Positions 23,187 through 32,982 of a stretch of 42,116 nt of DNA are shown here, in pieces. Below the pieces are notes generated by a model. The model did no database searches. It saw only the letters and a list, made by a program, of their open reading frames with translations, and was not told the origin of the DNA. The DNA is from Chryseobacterium sp. KLBC 52 (GTDB taxonomy: Bacteria > Bacteroidota > Bacteroidia > Flavobacteriales > Weeksellaceae). The translations under genes were made by a program, and so were the position numbers. The DNA is taken from contig NZ_QDFZ01000027.1 of assembly GCF_003347605.1 (NCBI RefSeq), positions 1 to 42,116 of the forward strand, read 5' to 3'. Position 1 is the first letter of the stretch, and the number at the start of each line of letters is the position of its first letter.

Positions 23187-23798
23187 GTTTTGAGATAAAA
23201 ACCGTTTGTGTTCTTAGAATCATTATTTTAACAATAAAGCTTCTATACTTTTGTTGTGAGAATATTTTTGCAAAAATATGAATATCCATAAGGCCTGACA
23301 AAGTTATCATGTAGAATAAACCGTCTTTTTTTTGTCAAACTTTTACTACAAAACTAAAAATTGGGCAAAACTTCAATTATTAATTAAAAAACTAAAAATA
23401 TTATTCAAACTCAATAATATTTCTCATTTATAAAATTTTAACACAAACCACAAATCCATTGCAATACGGACATCTACAAATAAGAATTTAAAATGAATAC
23501 AATATAAATTTATCACTTATTGTTGAAATATAATAATGCAGTAAAGAAAATTGAATGATTTATAGCCTGCAATACATGATAAAACTTATAGAAAACAAAA
23601 TACCCAATACTAATTTTTCTCCATAATTTCACTATTTTTACACGATCAAAAAATATAAAACACAAAAGACCTGAAAACTTCAATGATAAAAATTTATTTT
23701 CAATCGTTCCTGCCCTTTAAAAAAACTTTGACTTGTACAAATACTATTATTAACCGTCTATTGCAATAGCAGCAGATATAGATCAGTTTTGCACATAT
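23187..23798. other. Long AT-rich region upstream of the sensor kinase
   Basis: About 610 bases without a recognisable gene. The one clear structure is an 18-bp perfect palindrome, ATATTTTTGCAAAAATAT, at 23262-23279. The rest is very AT-rich. I see no good TAnnTTTG box near the sensor kinase start. Confidence 0.45.
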
Positions 23799-26789
23799 AT
23801 GAGAGTTTGGGCATTAATTTTTGCTTGCATCTATCTAAACATTTCCGGGCAGCATTATACGTCTACGTGGTACAACATAGACAATGGGCTTCCACAAAGC
23901 AGTGCAAAGGCCATTGTTAAAGACAAATATGGCTTCATCTGGATTTCGACGGAAAACGGACTGGTACGGTATGACGGAAGTTCTTTTATTACCTTTAATA
24001 ATTTCAGGGTAAATAATCTGCATTTTGGTGAATTCATAGGAGATCCGTGCCTTGACAGTATTACCGTTCTTAATAATTTCCAGGAAAGTAAAATCATTAT
24101 CAGAAACAGGTTTCCCAAACTGGCCAGCCTTACTGCCGGTGACAAAATGACCTATTCCAATGGTACAGATATTCTGCATCGTATTGCCAATAATATCATT
24201 ACATCGGATTTCTATAATGACACCCAGTATTTTATTCAGCTTAAAAATTCTGTTTATCATTTTACAGAAAAGAATGCCATCATTTACAAGGAAGGAAAAA
24301 AGGAAATAAAAATTACTCTCCCTTTTACCCATAAAGATCTGAACTATATTTTTGTACTGAATAATCACCTGTTCATCAATGATCTGAAAAAGAGAAAAAC
24401 CTACTCCATTTACAAGGGACATCTTTCTGTTTCAGATCAACCCACACTTTTTAATCATCCCGACACTAAAATTTATTGGCAGCAGATTACCAATCAGACT
24501 TTTATTATCAACCATGACAATATTTATCTTTTAGAAGGAAATGAAAAGGATCTCCGTTTGAAATTTCTTGTAAACTTCGAAGAAATAGGGAATCACTCTT
24601 ATTGTTCTATGTACTACGATGAGAGTTTCAACAAATTGTATCTGGGAACTCTCAATAATGGATTGAATGTGCTGCAGCTTTCCAATTTCTATATTGCAAG
24701 GAAAGAAGCTGATTTTTCCAGTAATGTCTATTTCGCGTCCCTTCCTTTCAGTCAAAATACAATTATTGCTGAGGACGGAACAGAGTTCGGAAGAAAGGGC
24801 ATCGTGAAAAACCATCCTTTTGGAAACAATGACAATTATCTGATGATGTATGACAATTCCGGAAATATTCTGATCAGAAAGCGGAACCGTATTATCAGGT
24901 TTTATAAAAATTCAGGATATAAAAAGAAGGATTCCATTTTTATTAAAAAGGGTCTTGAAACGTTTATGAAAAGCGGAAACCTTTATGGAACAACCTTTAC
25001 AGACCTTTCTGGAACACAGCTTCATCTGTACAGGAAAGATATATTTAAGCATCCGGATTTCACCTATACTTTTAAAAGCTTTGTCAATGTTTTTTATCAA
25101 TACAACGACAGTGAAATTCTGACAGGAAACAGCGACGGACTTTATTCTATAACACTTGGAAGCAATACCATCACTCCCATAGTGAAAAATATTCATGTCA
25201 AAAGTATTATCAAAACGAAGGATCATCTGATATGGATTACAACAGAGAAAAACGGCTTCTATCTTTTCAGAAATCATAAGCTTATCAAGATGCCGAATGA
25301 CATGAACGGTTATCTTCAGTCGGCCCATTATATTCTTGAAGATCAAAAAGGGTATTATTGGATTTCTTCAAATAACGGGATGTTTAAGGTTGCAAAAAAG
25401 CAATTGCTGCAGTATGCAGAAAACAAAAATACTCCGGTTTTTTATTATCGCTTCACCAAAAAAGAAGGTTTTCTCACTAATGAATTTAATGGAAGTTCAG
25501 AACCTAATGCCTACGCTCTTGAGAATGGAGATTTTGTATTTCCTTCAATGGACGGTTTTGTGTTTTTCAATCCTGAGAATATTCAGACTTATTATCCTGG
25601 AAGAAGTAAAATTTACATTGAACGGGTAAAAATCGGAAATTCTGAACCTCAGTATTTTCATCAGATTCTTGATTTGAAAAACGACTACAAAACGGCAGAT
25701 GTCTTTATCGATATTCCTTATTTTTCCAATCCTGAAAATCTTTATATTGAAGCAAAAATATTAGGAAAAGAAAACACTGAATGGGAAAAGATTGCCACAG
25801 GAAAAGAATTAAAATATACCATCAGTAATCTTTCTCCCGGAGATTACACCCTGATTGTAAGGGTATTGATTTCTGCTGACGGAAGATATGAAGAAAAGAC
25901 AATACGTTTTAAAATTCAGCCTCTTTTTTATCAGACATTGCTTTTCAGAGTGTGTGCGTCCGTTATTATTCTTATTCTCATCATCATTATCGTTCAGTTA
26001 ACCACCAATTTTCTAAGGATAAAAAATAAGGCTTTAAAACAAATTGTTCACAACAAAAACTCTGAACTGAAGGAAACCTCTCTTCATCTGGAGGTCGTAA
26101 AAAACAACCTGCAGAAAGAAACAGAATATCAGAAAAAACTGGTGGAAACCATCAGCCATGATATTACCACTCCCATCAGATTTATTGCTATGCTGTCCCA
26201 GAAACTTCATGAGTCTGATGATGTGGAGCTTCAGAAAAAATATTTTGACAGTATTTATAAATCTTCTGAGCAGCTGTATCAGTTTACCCTGAATCTGAAA
26301 GAGTATACTGAACTTTATAAGGCTGAAAATATTTTTGAAGAAAAAGAATATCCCATCAACAGAATTCTGGAAATCAAGAATAAATTATTCTGTGAAATTG
26401 CAAAAGAAAAAGGGACTACCATTACCAATCTTACAGAGGGCCTCATTTATTCTAAAGTAAATGAAAGTATTTTAACAGCCATTATTCATAATATTCTTGA
26501 TAATGCGGTGAAAAATACTTTTGAAGGAAATATAACCCTTACTGTTACAGAAAATCCACAACAATCCACCATACTCATTACTGATACAGGAACAGGGATG
26601 TCTGAAGAACAGATTTCTGTTTATATGAACCTGTTCAGAAATCCTAAACTGGAAACCCCCAGTTTTAAAGGAAAAGGCTTGGGTCTGCATATGGTTATCC
26701 ATCTGGTAAAAAAGATCAATGCTGAAATGAACTTCAGACAAAACCATCCTAAGGGAACTGTTGTGGAAATAACACTCAAAAAAAACTAA
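23799..26789 (+). CDS. Two-component sensor kinase with a beta-propeller sensor
   Basis: A 996-residue membrane kinase. A signal peptide (about 1-17) is followed by a periplasmic two-propeller-type sensor built from reg_prop repeats (WYNIDNGLPQSSAKAIVKD, YGFIWISTENGLVRYDG, YYWISSNNGMFKV), a Y_Y_Y domain (about 610-700) and one membrane helix (about 714-736). Then comes a coiled coil and the kinase core. The phosphorylated histidine is His787 in ETISHDITTPIRF, with the N box HNILDNAVKN near 897, the G1 box DTGTGM near 928 and the G2 box GKGLGLHMV near 958. Unlike classic hybrid systems it has no receiver or AraC domain. The receiver is a separate protein encoded 5 bases downstream. Confidence 0.92.
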   Translation: MRVWALIFACIYLNISGQHYTSTWYNIDNGLPQSSAKAIVKDKYGFIWISTENGLVRYDGSSFITFNNFRVNNLHFGEFIGDPCLDSITVLNNFQESKIIIRNRFPKLASLTAGDKMTYSNGTDILHRIANNIITSDFYNDTQYFIQLKNSVYHFTEKNAIIYKEGKKEIKITLPFTHKDLNYIFVLNNHLFINDLKKRKTYSIYKGHLSVSDQPTLFNHPDTKIYWQQITNQTFIINHDNIYLLEGNEKDLRLKFLVNFEEIGNHSYCSMYYDESFNKLYLGTLNNGLNVLQLSNFYIARKEADFSSNVYFASLPFSQNTIIAEDGTEFGRKGIVKNHPFGNNDNYLMMYDNSGNILIRKRNRIIRFYKNSGYKKKDSIFIKKGLETFMKSGNLYGTTFTDLSGTQLHLYRKDIFKHPDFTYTFKSFVNVFYQYNDSEILTGNSDGLYSITLGSNTITPIVKNIHVKSIIKTKDHLIWITTEKNGFYLFRNHKLIKMPNDMNGYLQSAHYILEDQKGYYWISSNNGMFKVAKKQLLQYAENKNTPVFYYRFTKKEGFLTNEFNGSSEPNAYALENGDFVFPSMDGFVFFNPENIQTYYPGRSKIYIERVKIGNSEPQYFHQILDLKNDYKTADVFIDIPYFSNPENLYIEAKILGKENTEWEKIATGKELKYTISNLSPGDYTLIVRVLISADGRYEEKTIRFKIQPLFYQTLLFRVCASVIILILIIIIVQLTTNFLRIKNKALKQIVHNKNSELKETSLHLEVVKNNLQKETEYQKKLVETISHDITTPIRFIAMLSQKLHESDDVELQKKYFDSIYKSSEQLYQFTLNLKEYTELYKAENIFEEKEYPINRILEIKNKLFCEIAKEKGTTITNLTEGLIYSKVNESILTAIIHNILDNAVKNTFEGNITLTVTENPQQSTILITDTGTGMSEEQISVYMNLFRNPKLETPSFKGKGLGLHMVIHLVKKINAEMNFRQNHPKGTVVEITLKKN

Positions 26790-26794
26790 TCTTT

Positions 26795-27406
26795 ATGAAT
26801 GAAAGAATTTTAATCGCTGATGATCATTATGTAGTAAGGGCAGGGACCTCTCTGGTTCTTGAAACTGCTTATCCGGGACTGAATATAGATTTTGCGGAAA
26901 ATTATGACCAGGTAAAAAAGAAGCTTGGAGATCAGCGGTATGACCTTATTATTTTAGATATTGACATGCCGGGAACTCAATATAAGAAAATGGTCCCGGA
27001 GCTTAAAGATATACAAAATGATCTTAAAATCCTCATATTCTCAGGATATGACAAAGATGTTGCCATTCAATACATCAGAGAAGGTGCTGAAGGCTATCTG
27101 AATAAACAAAGCAGTGAAGAAGAAATTAAAAATGCAGTGAAAACTGTCATTGAAAAAGGTTATTTTTATCCTGCAGAGCTGATTGGACTTATTATTCAGA
27201 ACAAAAGAAATAATCCGGTAGAAAAATTATCATCCAGGGAATATGAAATTTTCAAACTTCTGGCAGATGGGAACGGAAATCTGGAAATTGCCAACAGACT
27301 CAATATTCAGATGTCTACCGTAAGCACTTATAAAAAAAGGATTTTTCAAAAGCTTAGTGTCGGAAATATTGCAGAACTGATCAAAGTCTATGAAATGATG
27401 CATTAA
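26795..27406 (+). CDS. NarL/LuxR-type response regulator
   Basis: A 203-residue cytosolic regulator partnered with the preceding kinase. The receiver domain (about 3-120) has the acidic pair Asp9-Asp10, the phosphoacceptor Asp55 (LIILDIDMPG) and Lys106 region (GYLNKQSS). The C-terminal 60 residues are a LuxR helix-turn-helix (KLSSREYEIFKLLADGNGNL, then EIANRLNIQMSTVSTYKKR). The 5-base gap to the kinase gene and matching strand make co-transcription almost certain. The regulon is unknown. Confidence 0.94.
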   Translation: MNERILIADDHYVVRAGTSLVLETAYPGLNIDFAENYDQVKKKLGDQRYDLIILDIDMPGTQYKKMVPELKDIQNDLKILIFSGYDKDVAIQYIREGAEGYLNKQSSEEEIKNAVKTVIEKGYFYPAELIGLIIQNKRNNPVEKLSSREYEIFKLLADGNGNLEIANRLNIQMSTVSTYKKRIFQKLSVGNIAELIKVYEMMH

Positions 27407-27412
27407 GAAAAC

Positions 27413-27442
27413 GGGGCCGGAATTTAATAGTATTCCAGCCCC
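27413..27442. terminator. Terminator between convergent genes
   Basis: GGGGC-C-GGAAT pairs with ATTCC-A-GCCCC (one mismatch) around an 8-base loop. On the minus strand it is followed by GTTTTCTT, which would serve the adhesin-like gene. On the plus strand it follows the response regulator. Confidence 0.72.
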
Positions 27443-27538
27443 AGAAAAAACACAAATCTTAGATTTTTAAACAGCTAACCCATTGATTTTGTATATTTTT
27501 ATTAAATCATTGTATTTTTAGAATCTTCAGGCGATTAA

Positions 27539-28384
27539 TTAATAAAGCCTTTGTACGGAGAGAAACAACTCTCTTGTATTATCTGAAGTATTGGAATCTG
27601 TGGTTGTAGCATCACTGCTTCCTGTTGTAGATTTATTATCTACGCGGAATGCATAATACACTCTGTACCATCTTGGCTCCGGTTCTTGTACTGTAATATC
27701 GAATGTTACGGTTTCATTATGGGTCTGAGTAAGATAAACACCATCATCAAACTGCCGGTAAGCTCCTGGTGACAATTTGATATTTCCGTTGTCGGAGTCA
27801 CCGGTATGGGTCGACATTTCTGAAACCCAGATTTTCACATCAGAAGTTCCTACATTATAGAGTCTGGGATTAAAAGTGGTAGCCGCTCCGGTTCCTGCTG
27901 AACTGCTGTTAAATTGTGCATCAAGTCTTAGGAAACCTCCCAAAACCGGAAGGTCAGTAAGATAAGTACTGGCTAATGTGGCGGCACCTGAAGTACCTGC
28001 AGGAATGCTCCCATGATAATAGATTAAATCTCCAATAGTAATATCATCATCCTGTCCCCCAAAAGCAAATTTCCAGGTGGTCCCGTTAAACATATAATAA
28101 CCGGCTTTATCTACTTTTGCTGTTTTTACAGAAGGTGCTGTTACAGCCTGGGTTACATAGACCAAAGCTCCGGTCTGAGCAGCCAGATAGACATTATCTT
28201 TAGCTCTTAACTGATCTCCAGTCATTCTGGGAGCCATCACTCCATCAGCCGCAGTAGCCACATCGGGCTTTCCTTCTACATGTAATGTTACTTTAGGAGA
28301 ATCTGTATTGATCCCTACTTGGGAAAATGCAGCTATTGAAAAACACATCATTATGCTGGCAAGAGGTAATTTTATTTTTTTCAT
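27539..28384 (-). CDS. Secreted adhesin-like or tail-fibre-like protein
   Basis: A 281-residue exported protein (signal MKKIKLPLASIMMCFSIAAF, then SQ). The start of the mature part, VGINTDSPKVTLHVEG, is a hallmark of a large class of Bacteroidetes surface proteins that resemble phage tail-fibre collars. It is followed by AADGVMAPRMTGDQLRAKD and TGALVYVTQA. The C-terminal half is Ser/Thr/Gly-rich and beta-rich with aromatic strands (RWYRVYYAFRVDNKS). No T9SS sorting domain is evident at the end. Function unknown; adhesion is a guess. It is divergent from a membrane-bound AraC regulator. Confidence 0.78.
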   Translation of the reverse strand: MKKIKLPLASIMMCFSIAAFSQVGINTDSPKVTLHVEGKPDVATAADGVMAPRMTGDQLRAKDNVYLAAQTGALVYVTQAVTAPSVKTAKVDKAGYYMFNGTTWKFAFGGQDDDITIGDLIYYHGSIPAGTSGAATLASTYLTDLPVLGGFLRLDAQFNSSSAGTGAATTFNPRLYNVGTSDVKIWVSEMSTHTGDSDNGNIKLSPGAYRQFDDGVYLTQTHNETVTFDITVQEPEPRWYRVYYAFRVDNKSTTGSSDATTTDSNTSDNTRELFLSVQRLY

Positions 28385-28656
28385 TTTAGTATATTTGTTT
28401 AAAAATTATTTGATTTATTTAAGAATTGAATAAATCGTTTAGGGTTAATTGACAGATCATCAATCAGCCTATGTTGAGCTAGCTGGTGCAAAGTTATGTG
28501 CATTGATCAATCAAACTCAGCCATAATCAATGAAAAACCGGAAACGGCTCAACAAAACACAAGCGGCTAATAATCAGAATATTAACCCAGTCATTTTTTG
28601 AAAATTGACTGTTATGGAATTATATTGAAATGATTTAAAATTACCTCTTACCACAA

Positions 28657-29613
28657 ATGACCACGGAAAAAGACATAAAAATTGAACAGTACAAAAGACA
28701 GCTCGTTTATTATTATAATATTCTGATGTCTGTCATCCTTGCTGTATTTGGTTTGATATACACCTTTATCATTCCTGATAAAATAATGGCATGGTATCTT
28801 TTTGGAGGACTTTTTTTAATGGTCTATACATATCTGATTGTACGCAAAACCTACTCGGTGAATGTGATGGTGCATTCTTACATCATTATTGCGACACTTT
28901 ATAATTTTTATATTATGCTGGCTTTCTGGAACAACTCTATAGCGAGTTTTGTCTGGCTTATCCCCATTCCCCTGGCAGCCTATGTTTTCTTTGAAAGAAA
29001 ATATGTCTTTATTTACAGTATGTTTGTTTTGCTGAATATTATTGCGGGGTACCTTATTTCCAAAACCTTCAGCTTTAAATTCCCGATACACAGACCTGAG
29101 GATGTGAGAATTACCGATACGATCCTTATGATTTCCAACGTTGCTGTAATATCACTCCTGCTCTATTTTAAGGATAAAATAAAACGTGTTGAAATTTACC
29201 ATGAATTTGAGGAAAAGAATTCAAACACAGTAATTCAACCGGTTTCCGTAGCAGAGAAAGCACCATTTGCAGATGAATTGTTTGAAAAAATTGAATCGGT
29301 GATGAGAGATAAACAACTGTATAAAGATGTTAATTTTAATATTTCAAAACTTTCTACAGAAATGGATATTAACAGCAGTTATATCTCAAAATCAATCCGT
29401 GCAAAGGGATATCCCAACTTCAATAATTACCTGAATATGCACAGAATTGAATGTGTAAAAAGGCTTCTTCATGAAAATGATATTGAAAAAGTAACCCTTA
29501 TGTATATTTACACTGAGGCTGGTTTCTCTAATCAGTCTACTTTCAACAGGGTTTTCAAGCAGATGGAGAATATTACTCCTTCAGAATACATCAACAGCCT
29601 GCAGCTTCATTGA
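28657..29613 (+). CDS. Membrane-anchored AraC regulator
   Basis: A 318-residue protein with about six membrane helices in residues 16-171 and an AraC helix-turn-helix domain at about 205-318 (NFNISKLSTEMDINSSYISK, then AGFSNQSTFNRVFKQMENI). Such proteins bind DNA from the inner membrane, presumably sensing something in the bilayer or periplasm; the signal is unknown. It is the divergent neighbour of the adhesin-like gene, 270 bases away. A strong terminator follows. Confidence 0.88.
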   Translation: MTTEKDIKIEQYKRQLVYYYNILMSVILAVFGLIYTFIIPDKIMAWYLFGGLFLMVYTYLIVRKTYSVNVMVHSYIIIATLYNFYIMLAFWNNSIASFVWLIPIPLAAYVFFERKYVFIYSMFVLLNIIAGYLISKTFSFKFPIHRPEDVRITDTILMISNVAVISLLLYFKDKIKRVEIYHEFEEKNSNTVIQPVSVAEKAPFADELFEKIESVMRDKQLYKDVNFNISKLSTEMDINSSYISKSIRAKGYPNFNNYLNMHRIECVKRLLHENDIEKVTLMYIYTEAGFSNQSTFNRVFKQMENITPSEYINSLQLH

Positions 29614-29628
29614 TTTGTTTCACCAATC

Positions 29629-29651
29629 AAAATCATTGAGACAATGATTTT
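29629..29651 (+). terminator. Terminator after the membrane AraC gene
   Basis: AAAATCATTG, an AGA loop and CAATGATTTT form a 10-bp stem ending in T residues, 16 bases past the stop. Confidence 0.8.
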
Positions 29652-29730
29652 TAAATCCGGAAAATAATCAGGAAATTTACAGCACTTAATTTTTCTGTCA
29701 AACCACTGCATTGTAATTGCAAAAAAAATC

Positions 29731-30933
29731 ATGAATTCATCTGAAAAAGCACTTCAGGGAAGCTCACGTTTCCGATATATAAAACTTTGTATTTTCTTTT
29801 CGGGACTCTCGGTTTTTGCACAGCTTTATCTTTTCCAGCCGATGCTCCCAATGGCTGCAGAACAGTTCGGAGTGTCTGTAGGTGATACTTCCCTGCTGGT
29901 ATCATCATCCACAATAGGTATGGCACTGGGATTACTGTTTTTTGCTTTTAAAGCAGACAGCTATTCCAGAAAAAACCTCATGGTTTTTTCGCTGATTTCA
30001 TCTGCTGTACTTACTATTATTTCTACCTGGATCCCGAGTTTAAGCCTCCTGATTGCTATCGGAGTACTGAAAGGATTCGTGGTTTCAGGAGTCTCAGCAG
30101 TTGCCCTTGCCTATCTTACCGAGGAAGTGGATGCTCTCGCAGTACCAGCAGCCATCAGTATGTATCTCAGCGGAAATACAATCGGAGGAATGAGCGGAAG
30201 GATAATGGCGACTCTTTTTGCAGGGGAATTCGGATGGCGTAATGCTGTTCTTCTGATCGGTGTAGAAAGTTTTATTCTTGGTACTGTATTCTGGAAACTG
30301 TTTCCGGAATCAAAATTTTTCAATCCTCAGAAAACAGATTATCATCTTAAGGTAAAACAGATGAAGTTCTTTCTTACCAATCCTTACATGCTCCGTTTAT
30401 ATTGTACTGCAGCATTATTAATGGGTGTTTTCGTGAGCGTTTATAATTACCTGACATTCAGACTGGAAGCCAAACCATTTGCATTAAGCCACTTTATCAT
30501 TGCCTTTATCTTTCTGATGTATATTTTTGGCGTTTTCGGAACGATGATCGTAGGCCGCCTTTCAAGGAGGTTTCCCATGAATAATATTCTTAAAGCATCC
30601 ATCCTGTCTATGATTATCGGAGCTGCTTTACTGCTGTCTGAAAACATTTATATCCTTATTTTTGGACTCGGGCTTTTCACCCTTTCATTCTTCGCTGCCC
30701 ATACTATGGCCAGCCAGATGACCGCACTGTATGCCAAACGAGGAAAATCTTCGGCTACTTCTATTTACTGGCTTTTTTATTATTTTGGTTCAAGTATTCT
30801 GGGAAGTGGTACCGGTTATCTGCTTCATGCCTATTCATGGAATATTTTTATAGGAGTTCTTATCATATCCGTTATCATAGCTCTGCTTCTTACCACTTTT
30901 AATACCAATCCAAAAGTGGCAATAAAAAACTAA
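29731..30933 (+). CDS. MFS transporter
   Basis: A 400-residue integral membrane protein with 12 likely helices, of the major facilitator superfamily. The start (FSGLSVFAQLYLFQPMLPMA) and the loop between helices 2 and 3 (FKADSYSRKNLMVFS) fit the drug/sugar efflux branch (YnfM/AraJ-like). The N half ends near residue 190 and the C half begins with TNPYMLRLYCTAALLMG. The substrate cannot be read from sequence. It stands alone after an AraC regulator terminator. Confidence 0.9.
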   Translation: MNSSEKALQGSSRFRYIKLCIFFSGLSVFAQLYLFQPMLPMAAEQFGVSVGDTSLLVSSSTIGMALGLLFFAFKADSYSRKNLMVFSLISSAVLTIISTWIPSLSLLIAIGVLKGFVVSGVSAVALAYLTEEVDALAVPAAISMYLSGNTIGGMSGRIMATLFAGEFGWRNAVLLIGVESFILGTVFWKLFPESKFFNPQKTDYHLKVKQMKFFLTNPYMLRLYCTAALLMGVFVSVYNYLTFRLEAKPFALSHFIIAFIFLMYIFGVFGTMIVGRLSRRFPMNNILKASILSMIIGAALLLSENIYILIFGLGLFTLSFFAAHTMASQMTALYAKRGKSSATSIYWLFYYFGSSILGSGTGYLLHAYSWNIFIGVLIISVIIALLLTTFNTNPKVAIKN

Positions 30934-31129
30934 TACCACATAGATACCACATCCAGTATTTCATGATTATGTGACAATTCACGTACAATGTACTATTTTA
31001 ACGTATTATTAATTTTTTATATCAAAAATTTAACCTAAAATCATTCAAAACAAGATTTAACAATGCAATGTCGGGCATACTATTTGCTATTTTACTAAAG
31101 ACAATATCACCATTTAAAATCAAAATATT

Positions 31130-31543
31130 ATGAACGTAGCAGATCTAAAAATCAAGAACTTGGTTGAGTATAAAAATCAGATTTATACCATTACTGAGAT
31201 CTTTCAAAATGTCGAACAGGCTTATTTTGTTAAAATTGAAAATGATATTCAAAGTATTTCAGTTCCGGCAGCCTCCATCAAACCTATTAAGATCACTGAA
31301 GAATGGCTTGAAAAGCTTGGATTCTTAAGAACGTACAGTTCCGAGCAGAGTATCCGGTATGAAAGACCGGAATCTTTCATAAAATATGACATAGACCTGA
31401 GTTCCAGAAAAATACTGGAAGGATTAAAGATATACGGGAACGCCATAAAGTGTAAATACATCCATGAGTTTCAGAATATTTTCTCAAGCTTATTCGGAAA
31501 GGAAACTGTTTTACATTATGGTTATTTGAAAACAGAATCGTAG
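31130..31543 (+). CDS. Hypothetical protein (137 aa)
   Basis: A soluble 137-residue protein with no signal peptide. It opens with a beta-rich segment (MNVADLKIKNLVEYKNQIYT, then ITEIFQNVEQAYFVKI) that resembles a small SH3-like barrel. An alpha/beta part with EEWLEKLGFLRTYSSEQSIR follows, and it ends YIHEFQNIFSSLFGKE. This kind of short protein recurs in Chryseobacterium beside phage or accessory genes, but I cannot assign a function. A 15-bp terminator stem follows. Codon use is like its neighbours. Confidence 0.65.
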   Translation: MNVADLKIKNLVEYKNQIYTITEIFQNVEQAYFVKIENDIQSISVPAASIKPIKITEEWLEKLGFLRTYSSEQSIRYERPESFIKYDIDLSSRKILEGLKIYGNAIKCKYIHEFQNIFSSLFGKETVLHYGYLKTES

Positions 31544-31563
31544 TTAAATAGTTCTTAGTTGAG

Positions 31564-31598
31564 GAAGACCACAATTTAGCCCGTAAATTGTGGTCTTC
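31564..31598 (+). terminator. Terminator after the 137-aa gene
   Basis: A perfect 15-bp stem (GAAGACCACAATTTA with its inverse) closes a GCCCG loop, followed by TTAT. Confidence 0.8.
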
Positions 31599-31683
31599 TT
31601 ATGTATCATTGGTTCATCTCAACCGGAATAATTTAATATTTCTGTAAATTTGTATCTGTACGCTATACGCACATAATCCCACA

Positions 31684-32283
31684 ATGAATACAGATACAAT
31701 ACTTTCGCAACTCATAGAACACTTTAAGGAAATCGTCTCTTTAGAAGAAAAAGATATTGACTGTATTACTTCCAGATTAGAAATCATACAACTTAAAAAG
31801 AAAGATTATCTGCTTCGCGAAGGACAGGTTTCCAGACACATGCGCTTCATTGCACAGGGAAGTCTGTATGCCTATCATATTGATGAAAAAGGAAAAGAAA
31901 ATACCACTCAGCTGGGCATTGAAAACTGGTGGGTGAATGATCTTTACAGCTATCTGAGTGAATTGCCTTCGAGAATGTTTATTCAGGCCAATGAAGATAC
32001 CACCATCATCCAGATCAGTAAAAGTAATCTGGAATCATTGTACCAAGAAGTTCCGGCTATCTCAGAATTCTGGCGTCTGAAAATGCAGTCTGCCTATGTT
32101 ACTTTACAGGAAAGAACCTTTGAACATTCCCGTGTTGATGCCTACACCAAATACCGCACATTTGTTACTACCTACCGAAATATCGAACAGCGTTTTCCTC
32201 AATATATGATTGCTTCCTACCTTGGAATAACGGTAGAATATCTCAGCTATCTGAGAAAAAAACACCTGTCTGACGTTTCTTAA
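31684..32283 (+). CDS. Crp/Fnr-family regulator
   Basis: A 199-residue protein. Residues about 20-120 are a cyclic-nucleotide-binding-type beta-roll (KKDYLLREGQVSRHMRFIAQ, GSLYAYHIDEKGKENTTQLG). The C-terminal part has a helix-turn-helix (PQYMIASYLGITVEYLSYLR). The cAMP-contact residues of classical CRP are not evident, as usual for Bacteroidetes members, so the ligand is unknown. It lies 65 bases ahead of the outer-membrane protein and DoxX genes on the same strand and may control or be co-transcribed with them. Confidence 0.88.
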   Translation: MNTDTILSQLIEHFKEIVSLEEKDIDCITSRLEIIQLKKKDYLLREGQVSRHMRFIAQGSLYAYHIDEKGKENTTQLGIENWWVNDLYSYLSELPSRMFIQANEDTTIIQISKSNLESLYQEVPAISEFWRLKMQSAYVTLQERTFEHSRVDAYTKYRTFVTTYRNIEQRFPQYMIASYLGITVEYLSYLRKKHLSDVS

Positions 32284-32348
32284 GATTTCTTAAGTTTATT
32301 GCGTTCCGGCCTGAATAATTTTGCTCACAGAAATTTAATGAGTGAAAT

Positions 32349-32969
32349 ATGAAGGCAAAAATTATCGCTATAACAGCTCTGGTATCAGCTTCCCTGAATC
32401 TGAATGCACAGAAACTTTCCTATACCCCGGATATTGTTTTAGGACACCGCTCCTATACTTATATGCACAATATCAATTATCAGCTGAATGAACGGTTGAA
32501 ATTGAACAATCTTACCCTATTTGATACGGAATATACCAGGGACAAAGAAAATATATTCTTCATCAGAAATACTCTCTCGTATAATCTTACCAAAAGGCTC
32601 AGTACCAATGCTGCATTGGGAATGAAAAACCCAGGCGCATTTTTCAGTGCTTATCTGCAGTATAAAATTATCCAACCCTCTTATTCTCTCTCCTATTCTA
32701 TAGGAACTACGTATCAGAAAGGATTTTCCCTGGAGCAGTCCATCTCATTTGAATATACACCGTATCTGACAGAAAATTTTAAGGGATATTTCAGTGTGCT
32801 CGCCATTGGGAATATTGATGACAGCGGATATCCCAGAGGGCTGCAGTTTGTCAGACTGGGAATAAAACACGATAAAATGATGTACGGACTGGCTTCCAAT
32901 TTCGACCAGTTTAACAACGCAAAAAAGACCCTGGAAAATATCGGGGCATTTGTAAAATATAACTTTTAA
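32349..32969 (+). CDS. Putative outer-membrane beta-barrel protein
   Basis: A 206-residue exported protein (signal MKAKIIAITALVSASLNLNA, then Q). The mature part is a series of alternating strands (YMHNINYQLNERLKLNNLTL, FFIRNTLSYNLTKRLSTNAA, FFSAYLQYKI, LEQSISFEYTPYLT) ending in FVKYNF, a C-terminal aromatic as used for outer-membrane insertion. No known family is recognised. It is encoded between a Crp/Fnr regulator and DoxX, with a 13-base gap to the latter, so they are probably one operon. Confidence 0.75.
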   Translation: MKAKIIAITALVSASLNLNAQKLSYTPDIVLGHRSYTYMHNINYQLNERLKLNNLTLFDTEYTRDKENIFFIRNTLSYNLTKRLSTNAALGMKNPGAFFSAYLQYKIIQPSYSLSYSIGTTYQKGFSLEQSISFEYTPYLTENFKGYFSVLAIGNIDDSGYPRGLQFVRLGIKHDKMMYGLASNFDQFNNAKKTLENIGAFVKYNF

Positions 32970-32982
32970 ATAATTATAAGAA

